Below, one piece after another: positions 1 through 11,359 of a DNA stretch of 64,000 bases. Location: contig JAJFPB010000008.1 of NCBI GenBank assembly GCA_020881915.1, positions 2,914,001 to 2,978,000 of the forward strand, in the 5' to 3' direction. A program made the translations under genes and the position numbers. The notes below the pieces were generated by a model. That model did not search any database and was not told the origin of the DNA. It worked only from the letters and a program-made list of their open reading frames with translations. Positions within the stretch are counted from its first letter, which is position 1, and each line of letters starts with the position of its first letter. Origin of the DNA: Paramyrothecium sp. XJ0827 (Eukaryota > Ascomycota > Sordariomycetes > Hypocreales > Stachybotryaceae).

Positions 1-518
1 CCCACTTCATGCTATTTTCATTGGTAACCTGCCCAAAGCTGTTCTTAACAATGGTGGTGATTTGACTGTTGCTAAGATGGTAGTGGTCGATCTCGGTTCC
101 GAAGTAGAGTTTTCCCTTGGCCTTGAACTTGTTGTGTAGACCATTTCCACCCGTACCAGGGTTGTTGGTAGGGTTAGGATTGTTGCCTTGAGTTGTCGAG
201 GCCGGAGGATTGCCGCCGGATCCGGGCACACATTGAGAGTACCATTGGCTAGAAAGATCGACATCAATAACTGGCAGCTACGCAAGGGTTTCATTTGGAG
301 GGGAAAGTGCTCACTTGCTGACTTGGCATACAGCGCCGGAAACGCAGGTGGTCGGACCAGTCCAACCTTGACCGCCACCTGTAGGACAGAGGTTGTCAGT
401 AAATTATATCGGTGGAAATGGTTGCGCAGGAAGTTTATGACGTACACTGGCCCCAAAGAGGGGACTGTGCAAGCACAGCTGCTGGAAGGATAGCAAGCAC
501 GACTGGAAGAGTGTACAT
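1..518 (-). CDS. GH10 endo-beta-1,4-xylanase with N-terminal CBM1 (5' part; runs off the window)
   Basis: Secreted enzyme that cuts the xylan backbone of plant cell walls. The ATG at 518-516 opens a signal peptide (MYTLPVVLAILPAAVLAQ). Removing two introns, 379-445 and 249-314, gives a clean CBM1 cellulose-binding module (WGQCGGQGWTGPTTC, then CVSGAVCQ and a final NQWYSQC), then a short Gly/Asn/Pro/Thr-rich linker (GSGGNPPASTTQGNNPNP) and the start of a GH10 barrel. The GH10 part shows GKLYFGTEIDHYHLSN and the hallmark NSFGQVTNENSMK. The catalytic glutamates lie beyond base 1, so activity cannot be judged. The CBM1 is N-terminal, as in many fungal GH10 enzymes. Three degenerate 86-bp repeats sit 160-410 bp upstream of the ATG. 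The family call is very secure; the gene is partial because the window ends. Confidence 0.93.
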
Positions 519-675
519 GATGACCGATGTTCAAGCAAAGTTAAGTATGGTGAGCGATCTAGGGTCAAACAATTGAAAACAAATGATCATGCTCCGGGTT
601 CAATTGCCCTCTTTAAATGCGTCAACATCAACAACTGAGCCCGGGTTCACATGCCGTAAATGAGGATTAATCTAA

Positions 676-930
676 ACTGGCAGGGGCTAACTGATGGATG
701 GGTCATACTACGGACGTTCTTTCGTCCCATGGCTTAGTTCCGTAGACCACAAAGGTAAGGTGGCTGGGTTACTCAATGGATGGAATATTCTCCGGTCAAC
801 TTTCTCAAAGACTCTCCATCCGCATGCCACAAAGAGCTCCAAACTGTGGCCAGTTACTGGGTGGAATATTCCACACGGAGTTAGTTTCGCCAAACGTTGA
901 CATCCGCAGGCTGTAAAGAGTTAGAAGCTC
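676..930. repeat. Three degenerate tandem copies of an ~86-bp unit
   Basis: Three diverged copies start near 676, 760 and 846. Each carries, in order, a 'tggatgg(a/g)' or 'tgggtgga' block, a 'cgg...ttt' block, and a tail of the form tccg(c/t)a...(c/t)aaag(a/g). A fourth, more decayed copy may lie just upstream, with its tail near 650. The array lies in the presumed promoter of the GH10 xylanase and encodes nothing recognisable. It could be a decayed minisatellite or repeated protein-binding sites. The alignment was made by eye and contains small indels. Confidence 0.5.
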
Positions 931-1933
931 TAAGCGTTAAACTTGTTTGGCGCTCGAAACGGAGCATGGTCGGCAGATGAATTTCCTTGCGTACCTGTCA
1001 AGTGCTTGTATTTCCGATTAGCCTAATTTCCCATGGGTTTCACGAGCGCCAATCCAGCCGAGACAGCTGAGTCTTTTAAACAACCGGACAGCCGCCCGGC
1101 TGTGTAAGAAAGACCCCACAAACCCCGTGGCGGTTTGAGAATGGTTCGTTGGTAGCAGCAAGAAGGAACACAGTAGCAGCCGCACCAATGAGAAAGCCCT
1201 AGGTTGTGTGGCTTTCGCAGAAGTACCATTTGCATGCCACCGTGATCTCGATCAAGGTTGAAGTTGCGAGTCATCTGCTCCTCTCTTCACGTACGTTACA
1301 CTACTGCTTCTCTTTTCATGTAGATACTTCACTTCAACCCGTACAAACAATCGATACAAGACAACGTTGGTAGCTGATTGAGAGATCTCTCGGCAAACAA
1401 ATGAGTTGGCTGAGACAAGTTCATCCATGCCATTATGAGCCTCGTGATAACACGATGTGCGCCTAAGCAATTATTGACCCATTGCAATGAAGAAATGAAG
1501 TTTGACATTCTCCACTCTCCGTGAATTAGCCAAGTTGTGAGGGCAGGGTGCTGACATTATCCTAGTGGTCGGTTTTGTGAAGTGCCACTTCCCCAGTTAA
1601 AAAATGCCGGCACATGGATGACGCGCAAAGTTTCGCGTGACAATAGAGGCTCGACACAATTAAAAGCCCAGCTACGGTGTTCATATTTTAATAAAGACGT
1701 GTTTCGTATGATACCGAGGAACTACAGAAGAAAATAAAGAGGAACTGATGGAGGAAAAGAAAAAAAGGAAAAGAATACCTTATACTTAAATTCAGGAGCC
1801 ACTGGGTATTTTTGCCACAAATCAAGAGCGCAGATTTGAAAAGGGGAACCCAATCGTGCGCTACTTGTACTGTGCAAGACGTTAGGAAGTGTTGTTAGCA
1901 AGAGACTCATGGTTGCTTGCTTTTGTATAGAGT

Positions 1934-1959
1934 CCCCCCCCCAAAAAAAAGGGGGGGGG
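1934..1959. repeat. Perfect C9-A8-G9 inverted repeat
   Basis: Nine C, eight A and nine G follow each other without interruption, so each strand can fold into a 9-bp G/C stem with an eight-base A or T loop. The 9-G run could also take part in G-quadruplex pairing. It lies in non-coding DNA about 1.5 kb downstream of the 3' end of the prenyltransferase gene. No function is evident. Confidence 0.85.
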
Positions 1960-3445
1960 AAACCGTGATCAACAACACTCGTGAAACACAGAAACAGAGT
2001 GACCGCATTTATACCTACAAACAATTCTGACTTGCTTTGCAGCAACATTTCTAGGGAGAGACATGAGTTCGTGAATGGTACCAAGGGCAATAGTAAATCC
2101 AAAAGTACTGCTATGGTCAATATGTTACCCAATGATCAAAAAACACGTCAGGTTTATCAGCACTCTGCCGTAAGCGCGACTGTTAGCAGCACAAGCAGCT
2201 GTGCTTTGTCAAGTTGTCAATTCGATTTCAGTACGCTCCAATCATTTTATAAAGTGCCAGGAAGGTCTCTCGGGACTAAACTATTCTACGGCACTGGAGC
2301 GGTTTCCACAGTGCATGACGATCCTCGCACACACGCTGTCCATTGAGGGGGTAACTGTGCCATTAATAGGTGGTACGTAAGGACTACTGATCTCTTCTGG
2401 CAGTCAACACCCTTCTACAGGTTTAGTTTAAGTTGGCGAACTGTACATCTGTCAATCAGATGTTTTGAATCCAAGACTATGGGAACAAATGCTTCCAAGA
2501 TATGCTTGCGCGCCGCAGGGTAAGTCGTATTCAGACCTAGAAGCCCCTCCCATTGTTGGACGGCATGCTGCTTGCTTGTGCATGCAACACCAATCAAATC
2601 TCTCCTGACTCCTTTTCCAATGTCAAGACCTGTCACCAGTCGTTTATCGACGAGGCAGCGGGTAACACTTGTGCCCTTCACATCCCCAATGACAGACGGA
2701 ACACCCAGATTGAGTCTTGTTTCCCATAATCGACAAGGCTGGGCTACGATGGACCAGCTGTTCAAGGTCGAGAATTGCCAGAACCAAACGCCATCCTTCG
2801 ACGCTGCCAATCTTGGCATGACATATTTGGTACGTACAAAGTCTCCACAGTAAGATTCGAGATGCTCGGAACATCGGGATGAAATGAATTCTGGCTAACT
2901 CGTGCTTTCCTTTTTTTGGACCACCCACGGCTTCTGCGAGTGGAATTATTTTGACAAAGTCAGTGATTCGCGCTCGAACCCTCAATTGACGAACTTCGAC
3001 AACGACCCTGGCTGAGGGATCTCTGTGGCAGCTTTCAGAATGGCATCGTCGGTGAGTGGTTGCATAAGCTCCTTTCAAAAATGCTTCCAAACTAACTTGA
3101 AGCGAAGTTCCTGAGTCCTATCTTGGCCCATTGCTCAAGTTCTCCGGAGCATTTTGTAAGAACAGATAACCATGACTGTGCCGGGTTGTACGTCAAATAC
3201 GGGTCAAGAGAATTGAATAGAAATGGAACTCGAATACCGATTGTTCTATAAACAGGGCGATTGAACAGGTGATCAGATAGCTCCTGTAATTCAAGACTTC
3301 TGCATCCTCCTCTAGACCGAATTTTTCAAAATGATCCTGTAGATCACCCTCCAGTCTTCCTATCTTCAAGCGGGTTTTCCAACACACAATTCTAACCGTC
3401 AAAGGAGTTCCCGTCCCTCCGTTACGGTAATGAGTTATTGCCAAC

Positions 3446-4854
3446 TCATTGGAGATACACCTTGGGGCTGTAGTAAATTGTGAGGTAAGGACCTCTAGGC
3501 TCCTTGTATGAATAGGAAATCCACCCCTGCGTGCCTGCCTCGGAGTCAAAGTTGTGATTGGGACTAATACTATCTGTTAGTCAATGAAGCAGAGATAGCA
3601 TCGAGACAAAAACTCACAAGATCGAGCGAAGGTCATCCACATATGAATGCGCCAGATCAGTCCAACCTTGTTGTTCGAAATACAGGCTTAAACCTTGTGC
3701 CATGGTCGTGTCGCTCTTCGAGTAATGCTTCAGAGGTATATACACCTTGGGTTCGGCCTTGGCCTTGCCTGCTCGTATCTCATAGTTGTAAACAAAGCCC
3801 GCGGTTCGATGGGACTTTTGGGGCAGTTCATCAAGCTCAGAGAATGACTCTTTTGCACCAAGGAGCAATGGCCATAGTTCCTTCAGCACTTTGAGGCCGG
3901 TGAGTGTGGTTGGATCGTTCAGTCGTCCACCAAGAGTGTAGACATCTCTCATTTTGCCGGATGCCGTGGAGGACTGCGCAGATAGACCTTGATGCGAGAA
4001 TCTGCGGGTGAAGCGCAATCAAATGACACTGCTTCCACCCGTATCGACGCTTCCGGAGGGCATGAGTCCACATATGCTTCCACCAAACTAGTGGAAGGGG
4101 CAAGCGAATATTCCGGCCTGTGCAACTTGGCTACCGCATCGAATATCAATGTTCCTTCGGACTTTCCAGTCTCCAAAAACTTTAGGTATGGGAAGAAGTA
4201 GGCTTTGAGTGACGCTTTGCTGGCACCCAAGTCAAAAGCGAATAAGTTCTGGGACAAACTTTCGCCTGGCGCAAGCTTCTGTGTGATTGAATGCGCATTC
4301 TCTGGATCCACATGAAGTTCTTTGGAGAAATGCCTCCACCACTGCAGGTCGGCGATATCAGAGAATTCTTGCATGCTCTTGATGAAGAGCTCTGTTGCGT
4401 TCTGGTTAAGGGGGTCCTCTTTTGTGCCGGCCAATGGGCCAACCGGTTCTAGCCCTAATCGAACGGTTGTCTTGTCGCCATGAAAATTAATGCTTGGCTC
4501 AAACGGGCTGAAGTCGTCAGTCATGAAGCCTTCCCATTGCGCTCCTTTCTGCGGGTCGGGACTTGGCCCTAAAGCTGGAAGTACATAGCGATAAATGAGC
4601 ATAAGGTACTGGTACTGATGCGTGATATCGTAACGTGACTGTATAAGCAGTGCTTGGATCGGAAGGGCGACCAGAGCCCACCAACGGCTTTGGTCTTTAT
4701 CAGGAAAAGAAAGACCTGCGCTCAGAACTTCATATGGTGACGTCTTCCTTTGACTTTCCGAGAGTATTTCCGTTACCAGTGTTGGGCACTTTTGCTCTCT
4801 AGACACAGAGCTCTGGCCGTGTACGTCTTGTGCAAGTATCTCTACAGCAGACAT
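3446..4854 (-). pseudogene. DMATS-family aromatic prenyltransferase with a one-base deletion
   Basis: Enzymes of this ABBA-fold family move a dimethylallyl group from DMAPP to tryptophan or other aromatic cores. The frame from ATG 4854 shows family landmarks: SRYDITHQYQYLMLIY, FEPSINFHGDKTTVRLGLEP, a SKASLKAYFFP diphosphate-binding strand and RIKVYLRS. Just after this, at the CCTCC run (3968-3972), the frame is lost and continues one register over with MRDVYTLGGRLND, VYNYEI and PKVYIPLKHYSKSD. A 54-nt intron (3564-3617) leads to the usual C-terminal GWISYSYKEPRGPYLTIYYSP and a TGA at 3448-3446. Total coding length is 1355 nt, exactly one base short of 452 codons, the normal size. Either the gene is a recent pseudogene or the assembly dropped one base of a short homopolymer. 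It stands alone, 15.6 kb from the lipopeptide core. Confidence 0.9.
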
Positions 4855-6155
4855 TGCGAAGTATATTTTTTAGACAATCTTACAAGAAGAAGAGTAGTTT
4901 AATCAAGAACAATAACATACAGGATGGATAAAAAACTTCTGAGGTAGGCACCTGGCGGATTTTATAGCTTACAATGGCCGAGAAAACATAGCGCGCAGCT
5001 TGCAAGTATTCGCTCATTCCTGACGTGATTCTCCCAGTTTTGAAGTGGCCAATTAGATAGTAGCTCACTATTTGCCAATATGCATTATCTTGTTCCAGAA
5101 AAGGAGATCTAACGTTGCCAAGGAGCGGTCAGGACGAGGATTCCTTCCTCCCTCACGCAATGTTGATGATTGGATCACATACGATTTATGCAGCAAAAAT
5201 TGTGTCCCCTGATAAGACAAACACAAAGTGACTCAACAGCTTGTCCAGAAGTTTGTAATTGCCGTACGGTAGGCCAAACAATCATCCTTGAGCTAGCAAT
5301 ATTGGAATTTCTGTTGCTTCTCACATTGGTACAATAACGTATCTCTACTTTATCAAACAGCTCCCCTAACAAGCCCATACTCTTTAATGCCAAACTCCAT
5401 GCAATGTAGCTTGTGTTTCCAAAGGATACGACCAAAAACCGGATAGGCTATTACAGAAGTTTCGGAGTATCCGGCAACTAATGATTCTCAAAACCCACAT
5501 TTGTTGATGAAGGATTGGTCGGGGTGATGAAGGATTGGCCGGAGTCACTGGCTCGATTTGACTCCTTCCTAATGAGACTCAGTTAATTGAAAAAGGCTAT
5601 CTCGAACATGTCAGAAATCTCTGCAATTATCTGCGGACTCAATATTGGCCCCCATGGTCGACTACGAGCACTTCTGGCTTTTCGAGTTTCCACATCTACC
5701 ACAAGTGCTCATTCAAAAAATTCTCAGAGAGCATTCTTCAAGTCTACTAGCTGTCAAACTGGTGGCTAAGAGACTCCACGTTCCACAAATTTGGCTGCTT
5801 ACCGTAATCAAGAATTTACGTTCTTGGCGTTCTGCCCAGTGAAGGCAGCAGCAGCATGCTGATGCAAAGATGTCCGACTCCAACTCCTACAAAACAAGAA
5901 CTGGCCACGACATTCATTAAGAAATGAAAGGTGGTCATCTATTAAAATACGACGAGGAGCGGATACGTGAATTTTATGCCGGCCTCTGTCCTCAGAACCC
6001 CTCCGAACTACTAATCCAAAGCCACGTAACAGGTTCACCAGCCAATCGTGTTTATCACGGTTCATCGGATCTGCCCATAACATTGATATACTGGTCGTAC
6101 GCGCGGGAACAACCGCTTCAGTTGTCTTGCTGCATGTCAACCGTTTCATTCGCTT
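4855..6155. other. 1.3 kb without a recognisable gene
   Basis: This is the region upstream of the prenyltransferase ATG and downstream of the possible small secreted protein. Open frames are short and overlap on both strands without known motifs. The first few hundred bases above 4854 should hold the prenyltransferase promoter, but I see no distinct site there. Confidence 0.5.
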
Positions 6156-6746
6156 TCAACTGCTCAAGGGCGGGTTGAAGTAGAGTTTTCCGGCGAAATG
6201 TACGTCGTAAGCGCCGATGAAGATGGGCCCTTCAATAGGATCCCAAAACGAGAATTCAAAAATGCCAAATCTTGTACGCTTGCTCCACAGCCCTTGAGTT
6301 TCATTCCAGGAGATGACATCATCCGGCGAGTTGGCAGTCAGCCGGTGGATGGCAGCCGGTGGACGGTGGTCAGGGCAGATTCACTACTACCCATCTGTTC
6401 GACATTTGGGACGAAGATACACTCATGTTTGGCGCCCACGTGAAGATCAAAATTTGCAGTTTTTGGCAGTGGGTGGGTGGGAGGTCCCTGAAAATAGCGA
6501 CCTGTTGAACCTCCGGCTCGTGACCATATGCCTCCATGCGGGTGCCGCTGGCGGTAGGCCGATGCAGATCTGAGTGACTTGGGTATACGGTGTATGGGCC
6601 TGGACAATTCCTGTGTCTAAAGGCACATTTATCGCTGTGTGGGGGCTGCCGGCTACGTTCGTAGTCTCTGGTGCCTTGAAGGGAGTGGATGTAACCCCGG
6701 GCAAGACGGCGACAACGACAGAAAGGATTTTGCCGAAAGAATGCAT
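6156..6746 (-). CDS. Possible small secreted protein, 133 aa, three exons
   Basis: ATG 6746-6744 opens a hydrophobic leader (MHSFGKILSVVVAVLPGVTS) followed by a polar stretch. A model with introns 6488-6578 and 6293-6390 closes without remainder (402 nt). It runs through KTANFDLHVGAKHECIF and then FGIFEFSFWDPIEGPIFIG before a TGA at 6158-6156. The second acceptor-proximal exon and the Trp/Phe-rich tail look like real protein. However, the first donor (GTCACT) is weak, so the first junction may be wrong. There is no family I recognise. Candidates are an effector-like or cell-wall protein, or a decayed gene. It lies between the prenyltransferase and the lactonohydrolase, all on the minus strand. 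Confidence 0.4.
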
Positions 6747-7508
6747 GATGGAATGAAGTACAGGGAATAAATGATAGGAAGGAGATTTGTCGGGTTGACG
6801 GGGAAAATGTGGAAATTGTAGTAATTAAAAGACGAAGGGTAAAGGAAAGGGACACAATAACAAGAGAACATCAAAAAGGAACAAAAGGGTAAAATTTAGT
6901 CTTGATACTGTTTTGAGAGGATGATGAAGCTGATAATTCAGGTTACATGAGCGTCTTGCGAGTTTGCATAGCTTCAACAAGTCGTTCATTCTGGAGCGTC
7001 GGAACCATTATTGGCGGCAACCAGAATGTGCCTTCATGCTTAGCCATGTCGATGCGGCTCGGAAGGCTGTGCTTGCCAGCTCGATGTTGCATCGAGCTCA
7101 ACCAAGCCAGGTATAGCATCAGCTAGCATGCTAATGGGACCGTATTTGGACGAGTTCGGAAATTTACCGCACAATGCAACAACCCAACAGCGTCTGTTTG
7201 TCAGTTGTTGAAGCTTATAGTATGAGCGGTTGCTGGGTTCAACTACATCGCCCACCGCCTTGTTCTTTTAACCGCGGCTACAATTATCAGGCTATGGTGA
7301 GCCATGTGGTCTAGCCTGACTCCCCCTATACATCGGATTATGTATCATACCAAGCCAAGTAGTACCTGTGGTTCTGCACTGTACTAGTCTCATCGAACTT
7401 CAATTACATCTAACTTCTAAATTATTTTGAGCCCCAGGCTAGATGGTCATAACCAGCTGAAATGGAATTAAACAGGGTGTGGTGTTCTTTGTGCACAGGA
7501 GCGCAGCA
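6747..7508. other. Intergenic, 760 bp
   Basis: The stretch lies between the lactonohydrolase stop codon and the possible small secreted gene. It holds the 3' flank of the former and, nearest 6747, the presumed promoter of the latter, where the plus strand is purine-rich (about 6770-6900). I see no gene. Confidence 0.5.
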
Positions 7509-9105
7509 TTAAGTGAGTTGAACGCCAGACGCAGCAAGGGTGACGTAGAAGAGCTTAGTTTGCCCCGTGACGATCATGCGTCCCTTGCCGGCAAACTGGA
7601 AATTCGCTGCAGTGGTACCTGTATAGATCTTGCCAATAAGCTTGCCCGAGGTATTCCAAACATGAACGCCATCGCCGCATCCAGAATAGACGCGACCCCG
7701 AGAATCAGTATGGACGCCTGTTGCCATTGTCAGTAAGCTCAATCGAGTCATCATGGGATGAGGATGACAAACCATCAGGGATAAAAGAGGGAACATAAGC
7801 AAAGGTCTTGCGGTTCTGCCAAGTGCCATCCTTGTTTACATCGAACTGGTACACAGAGGCTGGTGAAGACAAATTACGACCGTAGAAGCCTAGTGCAATG
7901 CCCGTATCGGTCACATACGCTCGCTTGCCATCGGGAGAAAAAGTGATGCCTGTTTATCATTAGCAAAGAGATATTGAATATGAGACGCAAGACATCGAAC
8001 CATTAGGCAGGGTAAAGTCGTCGGCAACTACTGTAACCGCACCAGTTTTGAAGTTGTAGCGGTATACTTGGTTACGCAGACCGGGGGGCGGGCGGAAGTC
8101 CTGAAGATATCCGTAAAGAGTATCGGTGAAGTAAAGATCGCTATTGTTGGGGTGAACAACTAAGTCATTCAGGGAGTTGAATTGGCGGCCGAAGTAGTTG
8201 TTTAACAGCGCTTTCTATTGTTAGTCTCAATCATGTCTTTGCGTCTGGTTCTGCGGAGACTTACTGGTTGTATTGTAAGGCTCCAGCGGGTTCATGAGGT
8301 AGAGGGCGGATGCGACATTGGGGCCCTGACCCTCGCCTGCAAAGATAATCTGGCCCTTGTAGTTGGTTCCGCCTGTAATTCACTCAGCAGGCTGCGAGTT
8401 GAGAATGTGGATATGGATTGGCGTAGCTCACCATTGGGGTTGATGACCTGAGGGTTTGACGTATTCACAACAGTCACCGGGGCAGCCTTGAGAGTTCCAT
8501 TGCGAACCTTCTCGGCTTCGGCGAGAGAAATCTTCTGGATAATAGATGACTTATTCAAGCCGGTTCCCGCGGCAGGAGCGCCAGCATTTTGGACAAAGAA
8601 CACTTCATCCCTCGGTGGATGCCTAGGTTACCAGCCCATACGATCAGCCTACCGAACTTGGTCTGGAAGGGGGCACTTGTAGGTAACTGACCAAACGACT
8701 GCCTCGTGGAAGATGGGGTCACTTTGCGAGGTTGCAATGACGGTTAGGGAAGGGTCACTTCCAATAACATCGTAAAACTCGTCGTCATAGATGTGGAACG
8801 GCTTGGCAGTCAAGGACTCCTGGGTAACTCCCGGCCACACAAACACCTGCAATCCCGTCAGCATAGCTAGAAACACGAAAGAACACCATGAGATGTAGAC
8901 AGGCAGGGATCTGAAAAGGAGTGGGACGTGCCGTTGAGTCATTCGCTTCGGCTGGCGGCGGCACGAAATCCAGGACATTGAAGACCCTTTGATCGATTAC
9001 TTGTGCTGATGTAGGGACCTTTTGCGCCAAAGCACCCCATGCGGCAGGCCCAAGGGCCATGTGGACCACAGCACATATAGCGAGGACGGACGCAGTGGCC
9101 GGCAT
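7509..9105 (-). CDS. Secreted SMP-30/gluconolactonase-like lactonohydrolase, 420 aa
   Basis: A six-bladed propeller lactonase of the fungal lactonohydrolase type, which opens aldonolactones or related lactones using a bound metal. ATG 9105-9103 starts a signal peptide (MPATASVLAICAVVHMALGP). Six introns (8867-8927, 8623-8676, 8373-8431, 8211-8264, 7950-8000, 7718-7772; 51-61 nt each) give a 1263-nt reading frame with no remainder. Visible propeller elements include DEVFFVQNAGAP, GTNYKGQIIFAGEGQGPNVA, FGRQFNSLNDLVVHPNNSDL, YFTDTLYGY, LPNGITFSPDGKRAYVTDTG and GVHTDSRGRVYSG. The NSLND and NGI strands carry the Asn ligands typical of the family, and the DTLYG and SPDGK turns are typical SMP-30 loops. 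The first intron is the least certain, because its donor is GTCCCA. A link to the xylanase (plant sugar use) is possible but unproven. Confidence 0.9.
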
Positions 9106-11359
9106 TGTGACGAGGAGGTGGGAGCAGGAAATTCTGCGAGGCGCTCAGAACGACTGAAGCTTGCCAATCGTAGCAAAGAGGAAAGATTGGCGAGCTCACA
9201 CAAGTTTAATACTACTCTGATCGGCACATTGTATTGGCCGTGTCTCCGCTCACCACATGCTAAGCAAGACAGTAGAACTCTTCTGGATAAGCCTTGCCGA
9301 TTTCAGGGTACGCACGTCATTTCCATCTTCGAGCTATTTGCTGAGCTAGCGCCGCGGACGCATGCGGTCTGCTTTCACGATATGTTGCAGTCGCCTCTCG
9401 TTCCGTATTCCCCTGAGCCATTATAGGGCTGTCTCTCATAATACAGGTGACACTTTCCTCGCAAGTATAGCCGTAAACCGCAACACCTCCGCAGTTTGGT
9501 CATGATTTTGTTGAACTTCCAGGGTTCTGCAATGCCACAGTTGGCTTCTTAGTGGCCCGGAATGCAACTCTATTCATGCCGCACCGCAATGGGACGATCT
9601 GGAAGGCATACTCTGCTAGTGGACTCGATGGCGTCGCTGTGGCCCAGTTTCTACTACTGTACGGTTTGCCAAATACAACCGGCCGGACGCTAGGGATCGG
9701 CATTTGCAATCCAGGGTCTCCCCGTCAATTGTGGTTCATCCTTGCTGTCCGCTCGAGTGTTCTTCGGTTGTAGGTTCGGCCGATGGACAGAAAAGGCGGG
9801 GGGTACGCGTACAGCAGTGAGGGCTTCGAGGGCCCATGGGGCGTCTGAGACAAGGCTCACAATGGCGGCCCAACCTATTAGCCATGTCGATCTTCGCCTT
9901 TCCCGTGTCTAGGGCTCCTCTCTAGGAGTGACCTGCAGTAGTGCCATCAACCAAAGTTACATGTAGAGAATGTACTACACGTCGGTTAGCTCACCCGGAT
10001 GGTCCTTGACTTGGTCATTAAATCAGGCCAGCGAACAACTCATTCTTGTACCTTGGCTAACACCCACCGGTAGCGCGCGCACACGGCAACGGGCTAAGTC
10101 GTGTCTCGTTCGTGTAGTAATGGCGAAACCGGGATTGTTTTTAGGGGCGTCAGCGCCTGCAGCCAACATGGCCAACCGGGAGGATGGGGAAGAAAAACAC
10201 TCAGCTGCTACCCTTGTTCTCATTAGCAATCCTGTTCGTCCATGCGAACCACAAACTCTAATAGAATGGATTTCTCGGCTCATTTCCGTATTTCACAAAG
10301 ATCCCAGCATCGATGCGGCGATCCACATCGTAGCCATTGAACCTGCATGCGATCGAGACAAACCCTGCTGCTTGGGGAGATAGCCTTTCATCCAGAACCC
10401 TTGCTTCGAGCAACCAAAACAAGAGCAATGTATCGAACCGCCACATTCTGATTCGTATGGCACGGCTCACGTGGCTGTCGTTCCATGCTGCCAGGGCATG
10501 GTATGTAATGCTTGATGAAGGCTGCTTTCCACTGTCCGAGAGGCGACGGGGGTGTCACTACCGACAGCCGCGCAGGCTCTGCCGCTGCATGTGGAGACGG
10601 ACCCGAGTCGACAGACACCAGAGGTCCGTAATAGGTCGATAACTCCGCCCAATCAAGTTCTATTCACGTGAAAGAATGGTGATACTTGAAAGGTCAGGGA
10701 CAATTTGCCTTCGTGTTCAGGTGTTTTGTTTTGTCTGCCGTGGTAACCAAATGTCCATCTCACGGACGTGTTCTTCACCTCTTGCAATGTCCAGGGTAAC
10801 CCATCTGTTGGTAGCTTAACACGTATAGGATATTATGACCATCTCGTCGTATATTTGTGACTCAATTGTTGGCTTGCACTAGCTCCCACGCCAACCAGAA
10901 AGCAATCTCGTCACTCTGATGGTAGGCGGGTTCATTCGCTAGGTTCTCATGAGTGGGTGGCTGCTTGACTCAGTAGCCCTTTCAGAGCAGCCGGCAACCA
11001 ACGGCGGAGGCTCGGGTCAATGCCGCTTCCGTGCCGCTTCCAGGCTAAGTCGGGTCGTGTCGCTCCTAATGCACTCTAGACAGAGACGAAACTTGGAAGA
11101 GTGAACAAAGGGGAAGGAGGAGATGGGTGGGGATGAACGCAAAAAACTCCGTCCAAATGGTGTTGGCGATCGTGCTCGCATGCGTTTCATCAAGGGAACT
11201 CCTCTCTGCCCCTTTTCACCACTTCAGGCTGTGCAGCACCTTCAACACTCGCTCTGCTTGCTCTGACTTGAGGTTACTTTAAGAGTTTGTCGCCCTACTC
11301 TCCTCCCGTCCTTCCTCTCATGGTTTCCCAAAAACGTGGCTCGGTCCTACAGCGACAGT
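9106..11359. other. 2.25 kb without a recognisable gene
   Basis: Divergent intergenic space between the lactonohydrolase (-) and the first 7-TM gene (+). Short open frames occur on both strands, but none has a recognisable motif or a sensible splice path. The last 150 bases before 11360 are pyrimidine-rich on the plus strand, which is common just upstream of fungal start codons. Confidence 0.5.

Larger units (their letters stand above)
519..3445. other. Gene-poor 2.9 kb between the xylanase and prenyltransferase genes
   Basis: Apart from the 86-bp repeats (676-930) and the C/G hairpin (1934-1959), I see no gene that I recognise. Overlapping open frames of 130-150 codons occur on the minus strand at about 2415-3090. 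Their translations match no family I know, have no obvious splice path joining them and no signal peptide, so I do not call them. A decayed gene there is possible. Confidence 0.5.

Noticed and set aside
2415..3090. Two overlapping minus-strand open frames of 134 and 148 codons
   Set aside because: No recognised motif, no signal peptide, and no splice path that joins them into a sensible protein.
8997..9426. Open frames opposite and upstream of the lactonohydrolase first exon
   Set aside because: They are shadows of that exon and its promoter, with no motifs.
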